A DNA stretch of 18,547 nt from Ruminococcus sp. Its GTDB lineage: Bacteria > Bacillota > Clostridia > Oscillospirales > Acutalibacteraceae. Below, piece after piece: positions 7,780 to 18,200 of this stretch. Every line of letters starts with the position of its first letter. The stretch's first letter is position 1. The stretch lies in contig JAFOED010000111.1 of assembly GCA_017380355.1 (NCBI GenBank), forward strand, positions 1 to 18,547, in the 5' to 3' direction. The notes beneath the pieces are model-generated. The model was not told the DNA's origin. It searched no databases and saw only the letters and a list, made by a program, of their open reading frames with translations. A program made the position numbers and the translations under genes.

Positions 7780-8798
7780 TGCAACGACAACGTGACGGAT
7801 TCATAGACATAGTTAAAATTTATGCGTGCATCTTAGTCGTATTAGGACATTTTTTCCAGAGTATGGTATCATCCGAGATTATTCTTGCGTCGGACTTTAT
7901 TCTCTGGTTTGACAAAACTATTTATTATTTTCACGTTCCACTATTTTTTATGTGTAGCGGATATCTCTTTCAGAAATACAGCAAAGTCACTACGTTTTCT
8001 CAGTGGGGTAACAACTTTCTGAAAAAAGCGCTTGCGTTTTCGGTTCCTTACTTTGTTTTTTCGACTGCTACATGGGTATTAAAAACCGTTTTTTCTTCTT
8101 CTGTGAATGAAGAAGCGGTCGGCTATTTCAGGTCGATGTTTTTAGAGCCGATTTCGCCGTACTGGTATTTGTATGCACTGTTTTTTGTGTTCCTGATTAC
8201 ACCGACGTTTAAAAACAAAAAAGTTGCTGTAGCAGGTTTGATATCTGCTTTTGTACTGAAAGTTGTATCGTTTTTTGTTACAGAGATGAGTATTTACGCT
8301 GTGTCGACTCTTATGCACAACGAGATCTGGTTTGTAGGCGGTATGTGCATAAGTTGTTTTGAACTTCCTGCTGCTCTTAAAAAGAAAGCTTTCAGATTTT
8401 TGTCGATATCTCTGTCTCTCGTTTTTGTAGTATCGAGTATCGTTCTGTACGTTTTCGACATAAAATACGCTTCTGCTTCGTTTGTGATGGGAATTATCGC
8501 GTGTATAGCTACATTTGTTATCGCTGTTAATGTCGAGAATGTTAAAGTTATTAAGACGATAAACTCTAAGCTTTCAAAATACACTTTGCCTGTGTTTTTG
8601 ATGCACACTATTTTTGCTGCGGGATTCAGAGCAGTACTACTCAAGCTCGGGATAACAAATGTGGTGGTGCATATTGTGTGCGGACTGGCTATCAGCTTTT
8701 TCGGTCCGATTCTCACCGCTTTTATTATGTCAAAGGTAAAGTGGCTTGACTTTGTGTTATATCCGAATAAATATATAAAAATTAAATCAAGAGGTTAG
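7779..8798 (+). CDS. Acyltransferase family 3 membrane protein (glycan O-acetylase-like)
   Basis: A 339-residue polytopic membrane protein with roughly ten hydrophobic segments. The N-terminal signature RDGFIDIVKIYACILVVLGH (residues 5-24) carries the conserved Arg/Asp and the His24 of acyltransferase-3 proteins; FHVPLFFMCSGYLF follows, and LMHTIFAAGF lies near the C-terminus. Family members transfer acetyl or succinyl groups to sugars on exported polysaccharides. The ATG at 7779 overlaps the upstream TAA by one base, with GAAGGG (7765-7770) as ribosome site; an in-frame GTG at 7770 would add only three residues. Placement between glycosyltransferases supports O-acylation of the glycan made here. 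The acyl group and position are unknown. Confidence 0.88.
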   Translation: MQRQRDGFIDIVKIYACILVVLGHFFQSMVSSEIILASDFILWFDKTIYYFHVPLFFMCSGYLFQKYSKVTTFSQWGNNFLKKALAFSVPYFVFSTATWVLKTVFSSSVNEEAVGYFRSMFLEPISPYWYLYALFFVFLITPTFKNKKVAVAGLISAFVLKVVSFFVTEMSIYAVSTLMHNEIWFVGGMCISCFELPAALKKKAFRFLSISLSLVFVVSSIVLYVFDIKYASASFVMGIIACIATFVIAVNVENVKVIKTINSKLSKYTLPVFLMHTIFAAGFRAVLLKLGITNVVVHIVCGLAISFFGPILTAFIMSKVKWLDFVLYPNKYIKIKSRG

Positions 8799-8802
8799 AA
8801 CA

Positions 8803-9879
8803 ATGGCAAAAAAGCTTAACGGAACAGTTATCGTTACATATCGTTGTAATGCGAAGTGTACTATGTGTAACAGATACAAAGTTCCATCCCGTCCTGAGGA
8901 CGAAATCTCTATTGAAACAATAAAAAAATTACCACAGATGTATTTTACAAACATCACAGGTGGCGAACCTTTTATCCGCGAGGATTTAAAAGATATCGTA
9001 CGAGAGCTGTATAAGAAGAGTGACCGTATCGTTATTTCGACAAATGGTTTCTTTACTGACAGAATCGTCGATTTGTGCAAAGAGTTCCCGCAGATAGGTA
9101 TTCGTATTTCTATCGAGGGCTTAGAACAGACAAACAACGACATCCGCGGGTTAGACGATGGCTATCAGAAAGGCTATAAGACCTTAAAGACGCTAAAAGA
9201 AATGGGTATGCAGGACGTCGGTTTCGGTATGACAGTACAGGATAAAAACGCTCCTGACTTATGCGCTCTTTATGATATTTCCGACGAGCTCGATATGGAG
9301 TTTGCGACAGCGTCACTTCACAACAGCTTCTACTTTGTGGAGTCTAACAACATCATTCACGACAGACTTATGGTGGCTCAGAATTTCGAGGACCTCGTAA
9401 ACAAACTACTCGGCTCAAATTCTCCGAAAAAATGGTTCAGAGCTTATTTTAACCACGGTCTTATTAATTACATATTCTCCCAGAAGCGTCTGCTTCCGTG
9501 CGATATGAGCTTTGACACTTTCTTTATTGACCCGTACGGCGATGTTATGCCGTGTAACGGCACAAAAGAAAAGGAAGTCATGGGCAATTTAAACGAGCAG
9601 AGCTTTGATGAACTTTGGAACAGCGAGCAGGCTGAAGAAGTGAGAAGTAAAGTTCGTGCTTGTGACCGTAACTGCTGGATGATCGGTTCGGTTTCTCCTG
9701 CTATGCATAAGTACATCCATAAACCATTCTTCTGGGTGTTAAAACACAAGTTCCTGCGTTTTTTCAAGAAGAAAAAGTACAGTATGTATGAAAACAAGAT
9801 TGTTCGTGATTTCAGAGATGGTAAGGTGACAAAAGAAGAGCTGGACCGTTGCTCGACTTGTGAGCGCTGTACAAAATAA
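8803..9879 (+). CDS. Radical SAM protein with SPASM/twitch-like C-terminus
   Basis: A 358-residue enzyme. The radical-SAM cluster motif is C15-x3-C19-x2-C22 in TYRCNAKCTMCNRYK, followed by NITGGEPFIREDL (the GGEP SAM-binding motif) and IVISTNGFF. The C-terminal half has C233, then FFIDPYGDVMPCNG with C251, MGNLNEQSFDELWNS, and C287-x3-C291, the layout of a SPASM or twitch auxiliary Fe-S domain. Unusually, the last nine residues contain another C-x2-C-x2-C (C350, C353, C356). SPASM enzymes modify peptides, and twitch relatives dehydrogenate sugars in aminoglycoside pathways. No short precursor-peptide gene is next to it, and it sits 4 nt after an acyltransferase and 17 nt before a GT2 enzyme, so a sugar or lipid-linked glycan is a reasonable but unproven substrate. 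Ribosome site AGAGG precedes ATG 8803. Confidence 0.9.
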   Translation: MAKKLNGTVIVTYRCNAKCTMCNRYKVPSRPEDEISIETIKKLPQMYFTNITGGEPFIREDLKDIVRELYKKSDRIVISTNGFFTDRIVDLCKEFPQIGIRISIEGLEQTNNDIRGLDDGYQKGYKTLKTLKEMGMQDVGFGMTVQDKNAPDLCALYDISDELDMEFATASLHNSFYFVESNNIIHDRLMVAQNFEDLVNKLLGSNSPKKWFRAYFNHGLINYIFSQKRLLPCDMSFDTFFIDPYGDVMPCNGTKEKEVMGNLNEQSFDELWNSEQAEEVRSKVRACDRNCWMIGSVSPAMHKYIHKPFFWVLKHKFLRFFKKKKYSMYENKIVRDFRDGKVTKEELDRCSTCERCTK

Positions 9880-9896
9880 GATATAGGTAGGCTTTT

Positions 9897-10910
9897 ATGA
9901 AATCGATGGTGTCAGTGATCGTTCCTGTTTACAATGCTGAGAAGTATCTTGACAGATGTCTTTTGAGTATTGTTAATCAGACGTACAATTGCTTGCAAAT
10001 AATGCTTGTTGATGATAGTTCGACTGATAGAAGCGGACAAATGTGTGACGAGTGGGCAGAAAAAGACAAACGTATAAAAGTTTTACATAAAGAGAATGGT
10101 GGAGCCGGCTACGCGAGAAACACAGGACTTGAACATATCACGGGTGATTTTGTCTGCTTTGTGGACAGCGACGATTATTTAGATGTTACGACCATAGAAA
10201 AATGCATATCTAAAATGGAGCTCGACCACTCAGATACTGCTGTGTTTTCGTCGCAGAATGTTTATAACGACGGAAAAGTTGAAGTCGAATCAGTCGACAC
10301 AAGAAAAACATATTTCGACGAAAAAGCAGTAAAAGAAGAGCTTTTTCCGAGTCTATTCACTCTTTCTATGGGTTACGGAGTCGGAGTATGGGGCAAGATT
10401 TTTTCAGCAGATATAATTAAAAGATACAATTTACGCTTTTTGTCTGAACGAGAGATATATTCCGAGGATGCGCTATTTTTGCTGACATATTTTTCGAAAT
10501 GCAAGTCAGCTTCTGCTGTTGCAGAGCACCTGTATAACTATTGTGAGAACGAATCGTCTATTTCCAGAGTGTACGACAAAGAAAAGGACGAGAAGCTTGA
10601 TATCTGGCTTGACAAGGCGCTTGAGATTGCGGCTGACGAAAACCTTTCTCATAAAATGATTGCTCATATACAGTCCAGGTATCAGGATTGTGCTATGGTA
10701 GGATTCAAACAAGTGGTTTTGTCCGATATGAGTTTTTCATCTAAGATAAAATTGCTAAAAGAAAAATATAACAACGAAAAGCTAAAGAGCACACTGAATA
10801 AAGAGATTGTAAGCCTGCATGGGTTTGCGATGAGATTATTTTATTTTTGTGTAAAAAACAAATTGACTATTCTGAGCTATTTACTTTTATGGCTCAGATT
10901 GCATAAGTAG
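9897..10910 (+). CDS. GT2-family (GT-A fold) glycosyltransferase
   Basis: A 337-residue inverting glycosyltransferase. The nucleotide-binding half is clear: VSVIVPVYNAEKYLDRCLLS (residues 5-24), LVDDSSTDRSG (37-47), KENGGAGYARNTGLEHITGD, and the metal-binding DSD (D90-D92) in VDSDDYLD. The FSEREIYSEDALFL-like segment near residues 180-195 carries the ED acidic pair seen after the DXD in bacterial capsule GT2 enzymes. The C-terminal third is Lys-rich, with a hydrophobic end (FYFCVKNKLTILSYLLLWLR) that may touch the membrane. It starts 17 nt after the radical SAM gene and ends 14 nt before the polymerase-like gene, in the same operon. Donor sugar unknown. Confidence 0.91.
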   Translation: MKSMVSVIVPVYNAEKYLDRCLLSIVNQTYNCLQIMLVDDSSTDRSGQMCDEWAEKDKRIKVLHKENGGAGYARNTGLEHITGDFVCFVDSDDYLDVTTIEKCISKMELDHSDTAVFSSQNVYNDGKVEVESVDTRKTYFDEKAVKEELFPSLFTLSMGYGVGVWGKIFSADIIKRYNLRFLSEREIYSEDALFLLTYFSKCKSASAVAEHLYNYCENESSISRVYDKEKDEKLDIWLDKALEIAADENLSHKMIAHIQSRYQDCAMVGFKQVVLSDMSFSSKIKLLKEKYNNEKLKSTLNKEIVSLHGFAMRLFYFCVKNKLTILSYLLLWLRLHK

Positions 10911-10924
10911 ATACGGAGATTTAT

Positions 10925-12208
10925 ATGACACAGATGCGTGTAGGAAAACTGAATATTAAAACACAGCAGTTTCTGAAGTATCTGTCGGTGTTTATCTTTG
11001 TAATGCCTTTTTTACTATCGTTTTTACTGGATATTGTGCATTTACCGAGTTTGATAAAATATACGATAGACGTGGCATGGGTATTAGGAATATTTCTGTT
11101 GCTTTTTAAACGGCGCGTAGTTTTCGACAGAAAACTTATTCCGTTTCTGTTGTTTATTCTTGGATTTTTTCTATATGTATTCATAGGATATATATTTAAT
11201 TTCCAGTCAATCTTCTACTTTTTGTGGGGATTTCGTAACAACTTCAGATTTTACTTTGCGTATTTGATGTTCTGTATGGTTTTTACGAACGATGACGTAA
11301 AAGCGTGTTTCAAATTTCTTGATATTTTATTCTGGGTAAATGCCGTTGTTTCTTTCTTCCAGTTCTTTGTACTTCACTATGAGCAGGACTATCTTGGAGG
11401 AATATTCGGCACAGAAAAAGGTTGTAACGGATATTCGATTGCTTTTTTCAGTATTATTCTTGCAAAATCGATACTTGAATTTATGAATAAAAAAGAAAGT
11501 GCTTTCAAGTGCTTTTCTAAGTGTATAGTGGCTTTAATAATAGCAGCGTTGGCAGAGCTTAAATTTTTCTTTGTAATTTTTGCTATAATTCTGTTTATGG
11601 CTACACTTATGACTTCTTTTTCATGGCGTAAATTCATCCTTATTCTGCTGTCAACGATGTTGATTTCATTTGCGAGCTCGATTCTGGTTGAGTTGTTTGG
11701 TGATAATAATGCCATCACTTTTGAAAGTATAATCGACTTTGCGTCGACAACAAACTATTCCTCAGAACGAGATATCAGCAGATTTACGGCGATTCCTATA
11801 ATTTCTAATAATATTATGGGAAACAGCATGCAAAGGCTGTTCGGGCTTGGTCTTGGTAATTGTGATACATCAGCGTTTGCTATATGTAACACTCCTTTTT
11901 TTGAGACTTATTCATACCTGCACTACAACTGGTTCTCAAGCGCGCTGTTGTTTTTAGAAACCGGATTTGTGGGATTATGTATATACATATTTTTCTTTAT
12001 AATGTGCTTTGTTTTCGCACTTAAACAGAAGAAGATAGAGGACTCAAACGAGCTGTTCTGTCAGATGGCAATGATATTATCCATCATTTGTCTGACACTC
12101 ACTTTCTACAACGGATCGTTACGATTTGAAGTAGCATATATGATTTACTTTGTTCTCGCACTTCCTCTGATTGATTCGAGAACAAATATAATGAACAAGA
12201 TTATTTAA
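10925..12208 (+). CDS. Wzy/O-antigen-ligase-like polysaccharide polymerase, polytopic membrane protein
   Basis: A 427-residue protein with about ten to twelve hydrophobic segments. It resembles O-antigen polymerase/ligase (Wzy/WaaL) proteins in topology and in the large external loop around residues 245-330, followed by FGLGLGNCDTSAFAIC and the HYNWFSSALLFLETGFVGL stretch; a G-x-G followed by a His/aromatic-rich patch and E-x-G-x-x-G is recurrent in the Wzy_C region. It would polymerise or attach lipid-linked glycan units on the outer membrane face. Ribosome site CGGAG (10914-10918) precedes ATG 10925. It is the last gene of the operon before the large secreted protein. No Wzx flippase is found here. 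Sequence conservation in this family is low, so the assignment rests on topology, these motifs and context. Confidence 0.78.
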   Translation: MTQMRVGKLNIKTQQFLKYLSVFIFVMPFLLSFLLDIVHLPSLIKYTIDVAWVLGIFLLLFKRRVVFDRKLIPFLLFILGFFLYVFIGYIFNFQSIFYFLWGFRNNFRFYFAYLMFCMVFTNDDVKACFKFLDILFWVNAVVSFFQFFVLHYEQDYLGGIFGTEKGCNGYSIAFFSIILAKSILEFMNKKESAFKCFSKCIVALIIAALAELKFFFVIFAIILFMATLMTSFSWRKFILILLSTMLISFASSILVELFGDNNAITFESIIDFASTTNYSSERDISRFTAIPIISNNIMGNSMQRLFGLGLGNCDTSAFAICNTPFFETYSYLHYNWFSSALLFLETGFVGLCIYIFFFIMCFVFALKQKKIEDSNELFCQMAMILSIICLTLTFYNGSLRFEVAYMIYFVLALPLIDSRTNIMNKII

Positions 12209-12280
12209 ACATACGCTTTACACACAGCTTTTTGGCGTGTGATTAAATATATAAAATATTTTTTTGAATGGAGGATAAAG
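12209..12280 (+). promoter_or_regulatory. Gap ahead of the giant surface protein: ribosome site, no clear terminator or promoter
   Basis: GGAGG (12270-12274) sits 6 nt before ATG 12281. A weak stem (CACAC 12221-12225 with GTGTG 12237-12241, plus an inner GC pair) is not followed directly by a T-run, so it is not a convincing terminator. The AT-rich stretch 12243-12264 holds TATAAA-like sequence without a proper -35. Read-through from the glycan operon into the next gene is therefore possible. Confidence 0.5.
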
Positions 12281-15200
12281 ATGTTCAAAGAATTTACTAA
12301 AAGATGTCTTTCGGTAGTACTTGTAGCTTTGATGCTTGTTTCGATTATGCCTATGAGCACATTCGCAGCAAATGTTGATCTCAGTAGCACTGCAGACATC
12401 ACCCATTCTCACGACCATCAGTCTGAAGCTGTAGAGCAGGCACAGGCTGACATCGATGAGATTCTCAAGAGCTGTAAACTTGATGACTCGATGACAAAAG
12501 AGGAAGTCGAGACTAAAGTTTACACACTCGATGGCGAAACAGTTTATGGCGCATACGACAGTATGAACGCTCTCATCGAAACTGTTGAGACATCATTCAC
12601 AGAAGAAGAGTTTGCTTTACTCGAAAAATATGAAGGTTTCGAGGAAATAGGTTATCTTTACGATATCCTTGATACAGCTCTTAATCCACCAATTATGTTA
12701 GCTACTACAACTAGCGTGCTTGATGGTGCTGTATCAGTAACAGACTCTGCAAATAGCAATAAGGTTTCTGGCAATAAAGTAACTATTACTGCTAAAGGTA
12801 GTCTTTTCTCAAAGAAGACTAACAATATCACTATCAGAAACGAAACAAGTGATTTAGCTCAGTTGAGTTTCAGTTACACTGCAGATAAGGCGAACAGCTT
12901 TAAAATTGCTGGTGCTACTGCGGCTGCTTCAGGTACATATTCTGTACTTTTAGAGCCGGGCGCTTCACTTAGCATAACACTTGTATCTAACAGCGGCCTT
13001 TCTAACACTACAGCTACTCTGACTCTCACTGACTTCGAGCTTATAGTAGCTAAATCGGCTTCAAATGTAACATTTGAATATAATAATGCTTTAGGTAGTG
13101 TTACTGTAGATTCTGCGGCAGTTGTTTCAGGCGAGGTTAAAGAAGTAAGTCTTTCAGAGGGCGCAACTCTTGTTGCAGCTCCTGCAAGTGGCTCTACATT
13201 CCACGGTTGGGTAAATGGTGAAGGCGAAATCCTTTCAACTGCTGCAACTTATAAACTTACACCAGCAGGCGATATGACTGTAAAAGCTGTTTTTACAAAT
13301 GCAGATTCACAACCTCACTTCATCGTAGGTGCTGCAACACAGAAATCACAGGGCAGTGGTCTTTTAGGTTTATCCAAGATTTACTACTACACAGTAGGCA
13401 GTTCATACATCTTTGATAATCTTAATGATGCTGTAGCTACAGCTTCATCTACAACAAGTAAGACACTTGTTCTCGTGAACAGTTCTACACTCCCTGCAGG
13501 CGACTATACAATTCCTGCAGGCGTCACACTTCTCATTCCATTTGACAGCGCTAACACAATGTATACTACACAGGCTGTAGGTATCGAAGAAAAAGTTACA
13601 AATGGTGTAAGTGACTACAAAGAGCCTTATGCTTACAAAAAGCTCACACTTGCTGAAGGTGTTAACCTTACAGTAAACGGTGCAATCAGCCTTTCTGCTA
13701 AGCATTACTACGCACAGGGTTCAAAAAATCACGGTTCTTCCCCATCAGGTCCTTGTGGTTTTATGGAGATGAAAGATGGAAGTAATATCACTGTAAACAA
13801 CGGTGGTACTATCTATACATACGGTTTTATTTATGGTGCTGGTGCTATCACAGCTAAGAGCGGCTCTACAATTTACGAAAACTTCCAGATTGCCGATTTT
13901 AGAGGTGGTTCACAGTCCACAGATATGGACAACGGCGTATTCCCACTTTCACAGTACTACGTACAGAACATCGAAGTTCCACTCACTATCGAGAGTGGTG
14001 CTACAGAATATGGTTACGCAACTATATACATGAGTAGTTCAGACTTCGGTTCTGCTGTTGGCTTCATCGCTCCAAATAATGCGATGTTCAATTTAACAGA
14101 GGGTTCTGTTACAAAGCGTTATGATGGTAAAACTGACCGTCTTATTATTGAGCTTAATGGTAATTTGAATGTTTCTTCTATCAATATGACTGTTGGTACA
14201 AGTTCAATCAACTCAAAGAACTACGAGCTCCCTGTAACAAGTAACCTTTCAATTAACGTAAACGATGGCAGTAATATCGTTATTAATCAGGACGTTGCTC
14301 TTCTTCCTGGTTCTGAAATTACTGTAAAAGAGGGCGCAACTTGTACACTCGGCAGCGGATACAATTTCTATGTTTACGACGCTGATGAGTGGGGTGGATA
14401 TGCAAGCCCTGCAAATAAAAAACTCATTCCGGTAGCTTATGCTCCTGGTAGAGAATACACACGTACAGAAGCTGATCTTGTTGACGCAAAAGTTCAGATT
14501 GATGGTTTTGCTGATGCAAGCCAGGGTTATATCTACACAACAGCCGGTGGCGCAAATATTTTCTCTACAGGCACTGGTAAAGCGTTAGTCAGACCTGGTA
14601 CACAGACTGCAACTTATCAGATGGTTCAGGCAAAGGAAGTTGCGGATTCTAAGTATGTTGCTATTCCGCTTACTTCTGCTAAGCTTAAGAACGCAGACGG
14701 TACATATCAGGAAACAACAAAGACTAGCGGTACATACGACTATATCAATGGTGTATGGAATAAAACTTGTAACCACGAGTACGCTGAAGAAATCGTTACT
14801 CCTGCAGGCTGTGAAAGCGACGGTCTTAAGACATTCACTTGCCCTTGTGGCGATTCATACGAAGAGGTTATCCCTGCTACAGGTCACAAAGAGGTTACAG
14901 ACGCTGCTGTAGCACCTGATTGTACAAACACAGGTCTTACAGAAGGTTCACACTGTGAAAACTGTGGTGAGGTTTATGTAGCTCAGGTAGAAGTTCCTGC
15001 TTTAGGTCATACAGCAGGAGAGGAAGCTGATTGCGTAAATCCACAGGTATGTACAGTATGTGACGCAGAGCTCAAGCCTGCACTCGGTCACGATTACGAC
15101 TCAGTTGTAACAGATCCTGATTGTGTAAATAAGGGCTTTACAACTCACACATGTACACGTTGTGACGATACATACGTTGATTCTTACGTTGACGCTCACG

Positions 15201-18200
15201 GTCACACAGAGATGATTCTCCCTGCAATTGATGCTACATGTACAAAAACAGGTCTTACACAGGGTTCATATTGCTTTACTTGTAAGGAAACAATCGTAGC
15301 TCAGGAAGAAGTTCCTGCTTTAGGACATACTCCTTCAGATCCTGCTGACTGTACACACGATCAGATATGTACAGTATGTAAGGAAGTGCTCGAGGGCTCT
15401 CTCGGTCACAATTACGTAGCAGTTGTAACAGAACCTGATTGTGAAAACGATGGTTTTACAACTCATACATGCTCACGTTGTGAGGATTCATATATTGATT
15501 CAAAAGTCGATGCATTAGGTCACACAGAAGTTGTTGATAAAGCAGTTGCTGCTGATTGTGAGAACTCTGGTCTTACAGAAGGTAAACACTGCTCAGTGTG
15601 TGAAAAAGTTTTAGTTGCACAGGAAGAGATTCCTGCGTTAGGTCACACAGAAGTTGTTGATAAAGCAGTTGCTGCTGATTGTGAGAATTCTGGTCTTACA
15701 GAAGGTAAGCACTGCTCAGTATGTGAAAAAGTTTTAGTCGCTCAGACAGTTGTTCCAGCTACAGGTCACTCTTTAGGTGAAGATGCTGACTGTACACATG
15801 CACAGAAATGTCTGGTATGTGGCGCTGAACTTGAAGCTGCTCTTGGTCACAATTATGTTGGTACTGCTACAGCTCCTACTTGTGAAGACAAGGGTTACAC
15901 AACATACAAGTGTTCACGTTGTGGTGACACTTACGTTGATGATTACGTTGACGCTTTAGGTCATACTGAAGTTGTTGATGAAGCAGTTGCTCCTGATTGT
16001 ACAAACACAGGTCTTACAGAAGGTAAGCACTGTTCAGTATGTGACGAAGTATTAGTAGAACAGGAAGAGGTTCCTGCATTAGGTCATACAGCAGGAGATG
16101 AAGCTGACTGTGTAAACCCACAGACATGTACAGTATGTGACGCAGAGCTCAAGCCTGCACTCGGTCACGATTACGACTCAGTTGTAACAGATCCTGATTG
16201 TGTAAATAAGGGCTTTACAACTCACACATGTGCGCGTTGTGACGATACATACATTGATTCTTACGTTGACGCTAAGGGTCACGTTGAAATGTTGCTCCCA
16301 CCAGTTGAACCTGGTTGCACAAGTACTGGTTTAACACAGGGTTCTTACTGTTTCGTTTGTGGTGAAACTCTCGTTGAACAGGAAGAAATTCCTGCTTCAG
16401 GTCATAAATACAATGGCACAGTTACAGCTCCTACATGTGAAGATGAAGGTTACACAACATACACATGTTCAGCATGTAACGATACTTATGTTGATGATTA
16501 TGTTGATGCATTAGGTCATACAGCAGGCGAGGAAGCAGATTGTGAGAATCCACAGGTATGTACAGTATGTGGTGATGTGCTCACACCTGAGCTCGGCCAC
16601 ATTGAGGTTATTATGCCTGCACTCGATGCTACTTGTATCTCAACAGGTCTTAGTGAGGGTAAATACTGTTCAAGATGTAATGAAGTTTTAGTACCACAGG
16701 TAGAAACTCCTATTACAGATCACGAGCTTGAGTATCATGAAGCAAAAGCTCCTACATATACAGACAATGGTTGGAAGGCTTACGAGTCTTGTATTAACTG
16801 TGACTACTCTACATTCGAAGTTATCCCAGCTCTCGGTGAGCCTGAGATTGACACTTATGATGAGTTTATCGTAAACCTCACTTTACTTGAAGAACTTGCT
16901 TTCGAATATGCAAGACAGAATCCAGGTAAAGACCCACTCGCTCTTGTTATCAAATACATCCGTACAGGTGTTGATAGATACAACTCAGGTTCATGGGGCA
17001 TTATGGCAGGTTCAGAAGACGAAGGTTTTGCAAAATTTGTTAAGAACACTGAAAACGAGCTCAATGCTCAGCTTCAGGAAAATGGCGAAGAGCCACTTAA
17101 GATCACAGGTCTTAAGAACATAAACGGATTTAAGATTCCTAACGGCAACTCTGTTGACTTTGGTCATATGTTTGGCGCTATGGATATTACATATCACAAT
17201 ACAGGTTCTGAAAACCACGCAGACGTAGCAGGTTGGGCTGGCGACCTTGTTGACCTTGTAAGTCTTTCAGACTTCTTCGGTTACGGTAACAGCACAAATA
17301 TGGAAGAGCGTATTGAATATTCAAACGAATACTTCTTCAAGTCTTCCGGTTACTACTATCTGCCACAGGCATACCTGTATAACGAAGGTTCATTCAGCGA
17401 AGCTGACTTGTATGCTGACTTGGATGCTTACTACGTAATGGAAACTCTGTATGATACAGAGTACAACCCAGGCGTACTTGCTCAGATTTGTACTGAGTAC
17501 TTCACTGAAGATCTTACAGAAGAAAATCGTGCAAGCTTCTTCTTAAACAACAGATTAGATGGCGTGAACACACGTTCACAGATCCGCACAGCTGTATATA
17601 ATGCATATACAGGTAATAAGATGATATCTACGCTTGAAGGTACAAGAGAGTTCAAGAACGATGACATCTCTGAAATCAGACTGACAGCTTGCTACACATT
17701 TGCTGATTATATCTGCAAGCTTGCTGGCGACTATGTTGCTGTAACAGATAATCCTTATTACGAAAACTTCAGTTCAACAACATCAATTTTAGCTCCTGGT
17801 ATTACACAGGAAATCAACTACGCAACATCAGCAGATGGTAAGCAGATGATTTACTATATCGCTACTGCTGATATTACAAGAGACGATGTTAACGTATATG
17901 CAAACTACGGTGACAACGATCCAACAAAGTGGAAGATGCAGAGAGTTTTAGATCAGGCAAATGCTGCACAGAAGAAGTACGGTGATCCTGACTCTGAACA
18001 CTACATCGAAAACTATAACGTAATCGCAAGTGTAAACGGTGACGGTTACAATATGACTACTGGTGAGCCAGGTGGCTTACTTGTAATGAAGGGTGTTGAA
18101 TACCACCCAGTTGATAAGGGCGGCTTCTTCGCTATCTTAGAAGACGGCACAGCTATTATCGGCACACGTGACGAATGGGATACATACAAGCCATACGTTC

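Larger units (their letters stand above)
14771..16834 (+). repeat. Nineteen Cys/His-rich coding repeat units in A-C-B order
   Basis: Units begin with GH (NH or DH at the ends) and fall into three types of fixed length: A, 41 residues/123 bp (GHTEVV...DC...GLTEGKHCSVC...); C, 27 residues/81 bp (GHTAGEEADC..PQVCTVC...); B, 38 residues/114 bp (GH.Y...T.PDC...GFTTHTC.RC.DTY...). Starts: 14771 B-like, 14882 A, 15005 C, 15086 B, 15200 A, 15323 C, 15404 B, 15518 A, 15641 A, 15764 C, 15845 B, 15959 A, 16082 C, 16163 B, 16277 A, 16400 B, 16514 C, 16595 A, 16718 B-like. Units 2-18 show no length variation. Each has three Cys plus the opening His; the first B unit has CPC instead of CxxC and the last has lost its first Cys. 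Confidence 0.93.

Noticed and set aside
8798..9897. Radical SAM gene as part of a RiPP (modified peptide) cluster
   Set aside because: The intergenic gaps on either side are 4 and 17 nt and hold no precursor peptide, and there is no peptidase or peptide exporter in the window.
12221..12264. Stem plus T-run as a terminator after the polymerase-like gene
   Set aside because: The stem is short and bulged and the T-run begins about 17 nt after it, so it does not meet intrinsic-terminator form.
13445..13705. Minus-strand Cys-containing open frame
   Set aside because: Antisense shadow of the giant secreted protein; no ribosome site, and the plus-strand frame is continuous and recognisable.
14771..16834. 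Regular direct repeats suggesting a CRISPR array
   Set aside because: Units are 81-123 bp, lie in one continuous coding frame, and differ by synonymous changes; no short repeats with unique spacers or cas genes.
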